Below, in pieces: positions 1-8,596 of a stretch of DNA of 64,000 nucleotides. The position numbers and the translations under genes were made by a program. Origin of the DNA: Chloroflexota bacterium (lineage in GTDB: Bacteria > Chloroflexota > Anaerolineae > Promineifilales > Promineifilaceae). Positions within the stretch are counted from its first letter, which is position 1. Each line of letters starts with the position of its first letter. The notes under the pieces are model-generated. The model saw only the letters and a list, made by a program, of their open reading frames with translations. It did not search any database and was not told the origin of the DNA. Where the stretch lies: positions 1-64,000 of the forward strand of contig JAJRVV010000087.1 of assembly GCA_024277135.1 (NCBI GenBank). Reading direction: 5' to 3'.

Positions 1-140
1 GGTGCTAATAGCCCATTTGACGGCTGTTTTTCATCGTCGGGACGTTATTTTCGAGCGGCGGCCTCTTTTTCAAGCCAATGCCGCCTAATTATGTCATTTC
101 TCAACCAATTGACGGTTGAGGCTTTTTTCGGAAGAGTCAA

Positions 141-196
141 CAATGAGCAATGAACAATGAATAATGAACAATGAATAATGAACAATGAATAATGAG
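141..196. repeat. Heptanucleotide tandem array, consensus YAATGAR, 8 units in register
   Basis: caatgag caatgaa caatgaa taatgaa caatgaa taatgaa ... read directly; exactly 56 bp. Confidence 0.95.
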
Positions 197-293
197 TCCG
201 CCGAAAAAAGCCACCACGGAGACACAGAGGGCGCGGAGTTTCTCTGGTAAATTTCTCTGTGTCCTCCGTGTCTCCGTGTTTTTTCGGAAGGGT
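197..293. repeat. Foldback of about 8-bp units (CACGGAGA/CACAGAGG versus CCTCCGTG/TCTCCGTG) flanked by ccgaaaaaa/ttttttcgg
   Basis: ccaccacggagacacagagg...ctctgtgtcctccgtgtctccgtg read directly. Confidence 0.85.
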
Positions 294-296
294 CAA

Positions 297-494
297 TAAT
301 GAACAATGAATAATGAACAATGAGCAATGAACAATGAATAATGAACAATGAGCAATGAACAATGAATAATGAACAATGAGCAATGAATAATGAGCAATGA
401 ACAATGAGCAATGAACAATGAGCAATGAATAATGAGCAATGAATAATGAGCAATGAACAATGAGCAATGAATAATGAGCAATGAATAATGAGCA
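297..494. repeat. Second heptanucleotide YAATGAR array, about 28 units
   Basis: Continuous in-register 7-bp units; the same SLFIxHx heptad appears in several minus-strand frames of the ORF track. Confidence 0.95.
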
Positions 495-524
495 AATGAG
501 GCATCACGTTTCACGGAGTTTCTC

Positions 525-1040
525 ATGATTGAACTACTTGGCATTACCCTGTTGACCATCGTCACTTATTTTGCTTTGATAGCCTTGCTAACCACATTGG
601 TGTATCTCATCCCGGAAAAGGCGCGGCAAACCCAGCAAACGCTAACCGCCCGGCCCGGCCGTTCCTTCCTGATTGGGTTGGTCAACCTGCTCTTTTTTGG
701 GATTTTGGCCGCTTTTATGAGTCAGGGCGGGGAATTGTTGAGCATGATGGCGGTGGCTGTTCTGCTGGCTTTGCTGGCGTTGGCTTTCGTTGGGTTAGCA
801 GGGTTAGCGCTCATGCTCCGGCCCCGCTTTTTTCCGCCGCACGAGGAAACGGCGCATTCTTCACTGGCAGTGACCATGCGCACGGCCGTTTTGCTGGTAA
901 CAGCCATCCTGGCCCCCATTATCGGCTGGTTTGTGCTGGGGCCAATCTTGCTAATCGCCGGATTAGGGGCCGGGATTATGACGGTGGTGCGGCGCGGGGG
1001 GACGGCCGTTGCCTTTCCCGCAATCCCCAAAGAGCCGTAA
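525..1040 (+). CDS. Hypothetical polytopic membrane protein
   Basis: 171 aa, mostly hydrophobic segments; ORF directly after the repeat array. Confidence 0.6.
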   Translation: MIELLGITLLTIVTYFALIALLTTLVYLIPEKARQTQQTLTARPGRSFLIGLVNLLFFGILAAFMSQGGELLSMMAVAVLLALLALAFVGLAGLALMLRPRFFPPHEETAHSSLAVTMRTAVLLVTAILAPIIGWFVLGPILLIAGLGAGIMTVVRRGGTAVAFPAIPKEP

Positions 1041-1177
1041 AATGGTTGTAACGACACAGCATCGCGGCAAGACATCCGATTTCTTTTACTCATAACGTTG
1101 GCGTACTCAACAGCGAGAAATCGGATGTCTGTTGCAAATGGTTGGCGCACGGACGTTTTCCGTCTAACATTGTCCCC

Positions 1178-2641
1178 ATGAGCGATATACCCCCCAATGA
1201 ATTAAACGGACTGGATGCGCTGGCGCTAGCTGATTTGGTGCGCCGGAAAAAGGCAACGCCGCTAGAACTGGTTGAGGCGACCATCGCCCGGATTGAAGCG
1301 TTAAATCCACAGTTAAACGCGGTCGTCACGCCGGCATTTGATAGAGCGCGGGCGGCGGCTAAAGTCGCGTTACCGGACGGCCCGCTAGCCGGGGTTCCTT
1401 TTTTGTTAAAGGAGTCGTTGGCGGTAGCCGGGTGGCGGCAAAGTAATGGCGCCCGTATCCTGGCAAATTTGATAGCGGCGGAAGACAGTGAGTTAGCGCT
1501 CCGTTACCAACGAGCCGGGCTGCTGGCGGTGGGCAAGACCAATATGTCTGAATTTGGCCTGCTGCCCACCACTGAATCGCAGCTCTTTGGCCCCTGCCGT
1601 AATCCGTGGGATAGTTCGCGGATGCCGGGCGGCTCCAGCGGCGGCTCGGCGGCGGCGGTTGCCGCCGGCATCGTACCTGCCGCGCATGGCGCCGACGGCG
1701 GCGGCTCTATTCGCATTCCGGCCTCCTGCTGCGGCCTGTTTGGCCTAAAGCCGACGCGGGCGCGTACGCCCAAAGGGCCAAGCGTGGGCGATTCGATCAG
1801 CGGGCTGGTGATTGACCATATCCTCAGCCGGTCGGTGCGGGACAGCGCCGCGCTGCTGGATGCGACGGCCGGCGCGGCCATTGGCGATCCTTAGTGGGCG
1901 CCGCCGCAGGCACGGCCGTTTCTGGATGAGGTCAGCGCCGCGCCGGGACATCTGCGGATTGCATTTTCCACAGCGGCTATCACCGGAACCCCGGTTCATG
2001 CGGATTGTGTGACGGCGGTGCGGGAGACGGCCGTGTTGTGCGAGCAGTTGGGGCATACCGTCATCGAAGCCGCTCCGGCCATTGACGCCGAACAGTTTAG
2101 CGACGCCTTTATCGCCATGTGGGCCGCCGGATGCGCCTGGGGCGTGACCAGCATCGCCCGCCTGTCCGGGTTCCCGCCCCAGCCGGAAATGTATGAGCCG
2201 GTCACGTGGGGATTGTATGAACAGGCGCAGCGAATGACGGCCGCCGATTATCTGCTGGCCGTTCAGACCGTCCAGCGTATCGCGCGGCAGGCAGCCTGCT
2301 TCCATGAGCAATTTGACCTGTTTTTAACGCCTACCGTCGCCGATCCGCCGCTGCTGTTGGGGTCATTCGATAGTACGCCTGATAATCCGATGGCCGGGTT
2401 TGAGCGCGCCATCGCCTTTGCCGCCTTTACGCCGCAGGCCAACGCTACCGGGCAACCGGCGATGTCGGTTCCTCTCTATTGGAACGATGAGAATTTGCCG
2501 ATTGGGGTTCAGTTTACCGGCCGTTTTAGCGATGAGGCGACGCTGTTTCGGCTGGCGGGGCAGCTTGAAGCGGCACGGCCGTGGCAACATCGCCAACCGC
2601 CGCTATCCATCTGGGCCGCGAGAGGGGAAAGCGAGAGATAG
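1178..2641 (+). pseudogene. Amidase (amidase signature / GatA-like) interrupted by in-frame TAG at 1892-1894
   Basis: ORFs 1142-1894 and 2009-2641 are in the same frame; [14 protein letters not shown] signature; context GDP*WAPP where Tyr is typical. Confidence 0.85.
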
Positions 2642-2818
2642 GGGAACCGGCCGGTATTTTACCAGCATCCTGATTGGCACAACCGCCAGCAAACCGCCAA
2701 CGCATTGCCTGGAGCTATTGAGTTGCGGCCGTCATCGGGTATACTTAATCATAGATAGAAGGCGGAAACTCTTTCACCATGCCAACCGGCTATCCACCAA
2801 CCAACGACCCATCAATCC

Positions 2819-5800
2819 ATGAGCGATCTTGTCAACCAAACCCTCGGCAAATATAAAATCGTGTCCCGGCTGGGACGGGGCGGCATGGCCGATGTGTACA
2901 AGGCATACAACCCCAACTTGCAGCGGCACGTAGCCATCAAGGCGCTGCACGGCTATCCGGCCGAGCGGGAAATTGGCCGCTTTGAGCAGGAAGCGGCGGC
3001 CGTGGCCCGGCTGCGCCACCCCAACATCGTCCGCATTTTCGATTTTGACGTACATGACGGCTTGCATTACATGGTGATGGAGCTGATTGACGGCCCCACC
3101 CTGGAAGCAAAGCTGAAAGCAGATATGCAAAAAGGGCAGCGAAACTTGGAGGAAATCGCCCGCATTTTCGGCGACCTGGCCAACGCCATTGATTATGCCC
3201 ACAGCCGGGGTATGGTGCATCACGACTTGAAACCGGCTAACATTATGTTCACCAGTGAGGGGGAAGTGGCGCTGATGGACTTTGGCATCGCCCGCATTGT
3301 GGGCGAGCGCAGTCAGCACACCGCCACCGGTTCCATCACCGGCACCCCTGCCTACATGTCCCCGGAGCAGTGCAAAGGCTTGCGCGGCGACACTCGTTCC
3401 GACATTTATTCGCTGGGGGTGATTTTGTATGAGATGGCGTGCGGGCGTCCCCCTTTTCAAGCGGAAAACGTGTATGGTTACATCAAAGCTCACATCGGCG
3501 ACCGGCCGCCGCTGCCCAGCCAATTCGACCCGGAATTAACGCCGCCGGTGGAGAATGTCATCCTCAAATCTCTGCAAAAGAACCCGGCGGCGCGCTACCA
3601 GACGGCCGGGGAGATGGCGGCGGAACTGCGGGCGGCGCTGGGATTGAGCGCCGAGCCATCGGTGGCCCGCATCTCCACCATCGAGCGGAGCCAAATTGAT
3701 TGGGACGCCATCGAATCGTACATCAGTACCCGGCGGCGGGCGGCGGCGCCTTTCCAAGCGCCGCGTGACGTGGGCGCGTTTGTGGGACGGGAAAGTTTGT
3801 TGACGGCCGTCAAAGCCCAGCTAACCGGCGGCGGCCCGGCCATCGTGGCGCTGATTGGCATGGGCGGCATTGGCAAAACGGCGCTGGCGGTGCGGCTGGC
3901 GTATGCGCTGCGCGATTTGTTTGTGGACGGCGTGCTGTGGGCCAATCTGTCGGCCAGCGATCCACTGGCGGTGCTGGACAGTTGGGCGCGGGCGTTTGGC
4001 TTCGATTTCAGCAGCCTGCCCGACCTGGCCAGCCGGGCGGCGGCGCTGCGCGGCGAATTGGCCGGCAAGCGGGTGTTGTTGGTGCTGGACGACGCGCGGC
4101 AGGTGGATGCGGTACGGCCGCTCCTGCCCGGCGGCGATCAAAATGGGGTCATCCTCACTACCCGCGACCAGGAACTGCCGGTGGCGTTAGCAGCCAAAGC
4201 GATTGCGCTGCCGGTGTTGGCCGAAGCGGAAAGCGTGGCGCTGCTCACCCGGATTGTGGGTGAAGAACGAGTGGCGGCGGGAACGGCCGTGGCTGCCGAG
4301 ATCGGCAATTTGCTGGGCCATTTGCCGCTGGCGGTGGAGATCGCCGCCCGACTGCTGCTCAGCCGCCGCCGCTGGCGGTTGAGCGACCTGGCGGAAAGAT
4401 TGCAAGATGCGGACGGCCGTCTGGCGGCGTTGAAATTGCAAGACCGGGCGGTGCGGGCTTCCTTTGGCGTCAGTTTTGACCAGTTGACGGAGGAACAACA
4501 GCGGTTGTTTGGCTGGCTGGCGTTGTTCGGCGGACGGCCGTTCACGCCGGAAGCGTTGGCCGCCATCGCCGGAATTTCGCTGATGGCCGCTGAAGACCAT
4601 CTGTACCATTTGGCGGCGTTGTCGCTGGCGGCGGAAGCGGGCGCGGCACACTTTCGCCAACATCCGCTGTTGGCTGATTTTGCCCGGGAGCAGTTGGGAG
4701 AAAAGGAATGGGGGGCGGGGAACGGCCGTTTGGCCCGTTATTTCCTCGTGTTTGCCAGCAAGCATTTGGAAGATTACGCCGCGCTCAATCAGGAGCGGGA
4801 CAATTTGCTGGCCGGGATGCGGGCGGCGCGCCTACAGGAACAATGGGAGATGGTGCGCGACTACGCCGAGGCGCTGACGCCTTACTGGTTTGCCCAGGGG
4901 CATTTCAGTCAGGCGCGGCAGGGGTGCGGCTGGGCCGTGGCCGCCGCCGAAGCGCTGGCCGACCCGCTGTCCCGCATCGCCAACCTGACGCTGTGGGGGC
5001 AGGCGTGCGTTGAGCAGGGGGCCTATGCTGAAGCCCGCGTCCACCTGGACGCCGGTTTGCAGTTAGCGACGGAGGCCGGTCATAAATTGGGTCGAGCGCA
5101 AGCGCTTTACCATTGGGGCCGTATTGCTGTGGAACAGGGTGAATTCAAAGAGGCACAGCAATTTCTGGAAAACAGCCAGCGGCAGTTTGAAGAACTATCT
5201 GATTTGACGGGCGTCGCCATCGCGCTTTATCAACAGGCAAACGCGCAATATTATCTCCGTCATTATCCAGAAGCGGAACTGCTGGCCCGACAGTCATTAA
5301 GTATGCAACCAGCCAAACAAGCCTCGCACGGTCGTATACAAACTCTCCGTTTGTTGGCTGATTTGGCGCTTCACGGCAATGATGATTTGATCAAGTCCGA
5401 GGCATATTTGCATCGGGCCGTCAATCTAAGCCGGACACACCAAGATGAAGGGGAAATGGCGGTTTGTCTGTATGCGCTCGCCGAAATTTGCCGGCGGCAG
5501 GGTAATTTGGATGACGCCCTGGCGCAGGCAACTCAAGCGTTGGAACTGCTTGAAAAGATGGGGGATCGCAAATCAAAATCCCAGGTGTTGTACCGTATCA
5601 GCCTAATTTACGCAGACCAAAACGAGTATTCGCTGGCGCTAACTGCCGGGTTAGAAAGCCTGGAGATATGCCGAATGCTGCAAGATAATCAAGGCATGAT
5701 TTATGTGTTGACCCATTTAGGGGATGTCAGTCAAAATCTAGGTTATGCGGAGCGGGCGCAGGAAACATGGACCAAAGCGCTATCCCTTGCCAAAGCTGAA

Positions 5801-5845
5801 AATCACTCTTTGGCAGCTTCGTTGCAGGAAAAATTGGGGTTGTAG
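2819..5845 (+). CDS. Serine/threonine protein kinase fused to NB-ARC-type NTPase and TPR repeats
   Basis: GRGGMADVYKA, HHDLKPAN, MDFGIAR; P-loop GMGGIGKT, LLVLDD; C-terminal TPR-like repeats. Confidence 0.92.
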   Translation: MSDLVNQTLGKYKIVSRLGRGGMADVYKAYNPNLQRHVAIKALHGYPAEREIGRFEQEAAAVARLRHPNIVRIFDFDVHDGLHYMVMELIDGPTLEAKLKADMQKGQRNLEEIARIFGDLANAIDYAHSRGMVHHDLKPANIMFTSEGEVALMDFGIARIVGERSQHTATGSITGTPAYMSPEQCKGLRGDTRSDIYSLGVILYEMACGRPPFQAENVYGYIKAHIGDRPPLPSQFDPELTPPVENVILKSLQKNPAARYQTAGEMAAELRAALGLSAEPSVARISTIERSQIDWDAIESYISTRRRAAAPFQAPRDVGAFVGRESLLTAVKAQLTGGGPAIVALIGMGGIGKTALAVRLAYALRDLFVDGVLWANLSASDPLAVLDSWARAFGFDFSSLPDLASRAAALRGELAGKRVLLVLDDARQVDAVRPLLPGGDQNGVILTTRDQELPVALAAKAIALPVLAEAESVALLTRIVGEERVAAGTAVAAEIGNLLGHLPLAVEIAARLLLSRRRWRLSDLAERLQDADGRLAALKLQDRAVRASFGVSFDQLTEEQQRLFGWLALFGGRPFTPEALAAIAGISLMAAEDHLYHLAALSLAAEAGAAHFRQHPLLADFAREQLGEKEWGAGNGRLARYFLVFASKHLEDYAALNQERDNLLAGMRAARLQEQWEMVRDYAEALTPYWFAQGHFSQARQGCGWAVAAAEALADPLSRIANLTLWGQACVEQGAYAEARVHLDAGLQLATEAGHKLGRAQALYHWGRIAVEQGEFKEAQQFLENSQRQFEELSDLTGVAIALYQQANAQYYLRHYPEAELLARQSLSMQPAKQASHGRIQTLRLLADLALHGNDDLIKSEAYLHRAVNLSRTHQDEGEMAVCLYALAEICRRQGNLDDALAQATQALELLEKMGDRKSKSQVLYRISLIYADQNEYSLALTAGLESLEICRMLQDNQGMIYVLTHLGDVSQNLGYAERAQETWTKALSLAKAENHSLAASLQEKLGL

Positions 5846-5854
5846 GGGCGTTTT

Positions 5855-5943
5855 CAGTGTTCAGTCGGCAGTATTCAGTTATCAGTGGAGCCTGTCTCCC
5901 CCTCGCGCCTACCGAAAACTGAATACCAAATACTGAATACTGG
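5855..5943. repeat. Foldback heptamer array (CAGTNNN)5 ... (ACYRAAN)n between convergent genes
   Basis: cagtgtt cagtcgg cagtatt cagttat cagtgga ... accgaaa actgaat accaaat actgaat. Confidence 0.85.
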
Positions 5944-5950
5944 CTTCCAG

Positions 5951-7342
5951 CTACGGCCAGCGGGCTTGCGGCCCTTTGGTGGCCCAGCCGTCGGCGATCC
6001 AGATGGGCAGCCAGGACAAATTCAGCGCCGTATTGGAACGGCCGCCGGGGGGCAGCATGACGTTGTTCACCGGGGCGACGCCGCTGCGCCAATCTTCCCA
6101 GATGCCGTCTGCGCCGCAATCTTTGGCAATTGGATACCGCTCGTCGCTTTGCGGTTCCAGTTCGTTCACGTAGTCGGTAAAAATCTCAAACAACGCTTCC
6201 ACTTTGCCGGTGCGTTCGGCCATGGGGGCGGTTTCGCCGTACACGAATTCGCCCCACCAGTTGGCGCTGAAGTCCAACTCCTTGAGAAACTGGTAGCAAA
6301 TGTTGACCATCGCTTGTTCGGCGCGGCGGGCTTCGGTCACGGAGACGCGGGTAAAGCCAAACAGGTCAATCATGCCTTCCATGACGCCGGAGAGGAGGCC
6401 GGTGAGGGGAGGACGCTGTAATAAAATTTGGCCGGGGTTGTTGAATTCGGCGTTGACTTTTTCGCGCCATCTGGCCCGAAGACGGCCGTTCCACGTCTCC
6501 AATCCCGCCTGATCCAACGCAGCCGCATACACATCCGGCCGTACCGCCGGCGCTGGGTGTGCCCCATCATCCTGAATAAACCGCTCCGCCGATTCCGTGA
6601 GTTGTAAATCCTGAAAATTGAGGGCAATAGACGGCCCGGCCACCAGCCCGCCGTACACATCGGCGAAAATCTCTTCCAGCCAGGGCATGATCCAGCGGGG
6701 GACGTCGCTGCGCCAAACCGCCTGCCGCAGCAAAATCCAGAGCGGCGTCTCCTTGACCTTGCCATTCCAAAAGACAAAATGGCCCGCTTCATGCGGAATG
6801 GCCAGGAAATCTTGAGGCAAGGCGGCGCAGGTGAAGGGGATGCCGATCACCGCCATCGCGTCCCGGTCGTAGGGGATGACGCGAACGGCCGCCGACCGTT
6901 GAAAGTAGGCGATCGTTTTGGGGTTGTCCAGCCCCAGCCCGGCGGCCGGTTTGAGCGCCTCCAGCGCCAACCGATCCGCTTTGCGCAAGGTGGCGTATGT
7001 TACCCGATTGTTGGCGACAAATTCATCGGCCGCCGCCCGGCGATAGATGTCCAGATCGTCGGCGATTTGGTAGAGAACGGTGGAGAGGACGTGCTTGGGT
7101 GGATAGAGGCGGGAAGGGGACAGCGCGCCGCCGGGGTTAAAGCCTTCGTAAAAGTAGTAAAAATGGGATTGGGCAAAGGCGCGGAGCCGTTTGACCAGAC
7201 ATTCAATCATGGACAGCCGGGGAGATGGTTTCGTCTGGCTCCCCAACCAATTTTCATGAATCGCCAAGACTTTATCCAGCGCGTTCCAGCGCTCTTCAAG
7301 AACTGCCATATCTTGCGGAATTGCCATGAGAATGCCCTCCAC
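5951..7342 (-). CDS. Uncharacterised putative zinc metalloprotease-like protein
   Basis: 463 aa; IPHEAGHF followed by EEIFADVYGG, zincin-like. Confidence 0.6.
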   Translation of the reverse strand: MEGILMAIPQDMAVLEERWNALDKVLAIHENWLGSQTKPSPRLSMIECLVKRLRAFAQSHFYYFYEGFNPGGALSPSRLYPPKHVLSTVLYQIADDLDIYRRAAADEFVANNRVTYATLRKADRLALEALKPAAGLGLDNPKTIAYFQRSAAVRVIPYDRDAMAVIGIPFTCAALPQDFLAIPHEAGHFVFWNGKVKETPLWILLRQAVWRSDVPRWIMPWLEEIFADVYGGLVAGPSIALNFQDLQLTESAERFIQDDGAHPAPAVRPDVYAAALDQAGLETWNGRLRARWREKVNAEFNNPGQILLQRPPLTGLLSGVMEGMIDLFGFTRVSVTEARRAEQAMVNICYQFLKELDFSANWWGEFVYGETAPMAERTGKVEALFEIFTDYVNELEPQSDERYPIAKDCGADGIWEDWRSGVAPVNNVMLPPGGRSNTALNLSWLPIWIADGWATKGPQARWP

Positions 7343-7522
7343 TCATTATTTGGTTGATAACATCAGCATTGGTATCCCCTGCCAATTTGCATCATAGCAT
7401 GGGGGTTGAAGCGGGTCAAGCCTCTAGCAGCGCGAACGGAATTGCTTTCCGTCGAACACGTTGACAGGATGGCTTATGTAAAATCACATTGTCTATCTGT
7501 TGTCTGATGAGGGGGTAAAAGT

Positions 7523-8188
7523 TTAACTGCCCGGCATGATAAGTTTTTCCCCTATCTTGTGAAGATCATGAACAAACTGCGTTGGCGAAGGGGGCTTTAG
7601 CCAACGAATCACTTCCCAATCGGCCGTCGTTGCCGAGAGTAATACGCGCGCGAAATCTACGGAGAATATGCCCGCCGCTTTCCCCTGCGCGCCAATGATA
7701 GCGTCATGAATGGATAGTCTCATTTGGGTGCAAAACCCCCAAATATCAGCCAGGTCTTTGGGTTCTTCCCGGCCGAGGGCGGCATTGACTTTGTTGGCAA
7801 GGATGTTTTCGGCGGTATCTATCTTTCCCAAGATGGGGTTGATAGCGACTTCGCCCACGCGGAAGGGGATATCGTTCACGAATTCAAGTTTGAGCGTGGC
7901 ATCGGGACGGCGCAGCATCATGCGGACAAAACGGTGTTGTTTCGTTAACACATCGGTTTGCCACCGGTTTTGCTGTGAGAGGACGATAACGATCTGATGG
8001 ATCCATTCCTCAAAATGATCGTCGTAATTGACAAAAAAATCCAGGTTTTCTGAGAAACGGTGGTGGAGGTAACCGCGTGAAGCGGCCGTGCCGCCAGTAA
8101 GATAAAATCCTGTGTCCAGCGCGGTAATAATCTGTAATACCTGGTCTTGAAAAGGGTACAGCGTGTCCGCGAAAAATTGGCCGTCCAA
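7523..8188 (-). CDS. AbiEii-like nucleotidyltransferase
   Basis: GGTAASRGYLHHRFSENLDFF motif, 221 aa. Confidence 0.75.
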   Translation of the reverse strand: MDGQFFADTLYPFQDQVLQIITALDTGFYLTGGTAASRGYLHHRFSENLDFFVNYDDHFEEWIHQIVIVLSQQNRWQTDVLTKQHRFVRMMLRRPDATLKLEFVNDIPFRVGEVAINPILGKIDTAENILANKVNAALGREEPKDLADIWGFCTQMRLSIHDAIIGAQGKAAGIFSVDFARVLLSATTADWEVIRWLKPPSPTQFVHDLHKIGEKLIMPGS

Positions 8189-8215
8189 AATAATGCCTCT
8201 ACACGGTTTAGAAAT

Positions 8216-8512
8216 TCAACTTCTGAATAGCTCTGGATGGTGTTTGGGCAGCCATTCAACCAGAAAATCGAAGCCCCGTCTGCGATTATCAGCCCGAATT
8301 TTTTCCCGCCATACAGGCCACCCTTGTATGAGGGCGGGAAAGCCAAGCCTTTGGATGATTTCTTCATAAGGTGCGTATTCCAGCAAGCGCGCGGCCGCCC
8401 AATCCCGGCCCAAACGGCCGTTTGTCACCTTTCCCGCCAATATTGCCTGAAATTCGGGCTCGCTTATCTCATAATCCCACACATAGGGTAATCTTCTTTC
8501 GTCGGTTTTCAT
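8216..8512 (-). CDS. Small conserved-type partner protein upstream of the AbiEii-like nucleotidyltransferase
   Basis: ORF 8216-8536; probable start MKTDERRLPYVWDYEIS; 27-nt gap to the next gene. Confidence 0.6.
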   Translation of the reverse strand: MKTDERRLPYVWDYEISEPEFQAILAGKVTNGRLGRDWAAARLLEYAPYEEIIQRLGFPALIQGWPVWREKIRADNRRRGFDFLVEWLPKHHPELFRS

Positions 8513-8596
8513 CGTTTCATTATACCAGAGGTTCAACTTCTCGGAGAAGCTGAACCTCTACCGGCTCTCTGAGCAAAAGTCCGACAGCGAAGATCA

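Noticed and set aside
141-494. CRISPR-like array
   Set aside because: Units are 7 bp, contiguous and without spacers; no cas genes nearby.
45-565. Minus-strand ORFs encoding HCSLFIVHYSLLI-type heptad proteins
   Set aside because: They are translations of the 7-bp repeat array; different frames give the same heptad, so they are not real proteins.
1892-1894. Pyrrolysine encoded by the amidase TAG
   Set aside because: No PYLIS-like context or pyl genes in the window; a Tyr-to-stop mutation is simpler.
5885-6421. 178-aa plus-strand ORF opposite the zincin-like gene
   Set aside because: Antisense to a better-supported ORF and begins inside a repeat element.
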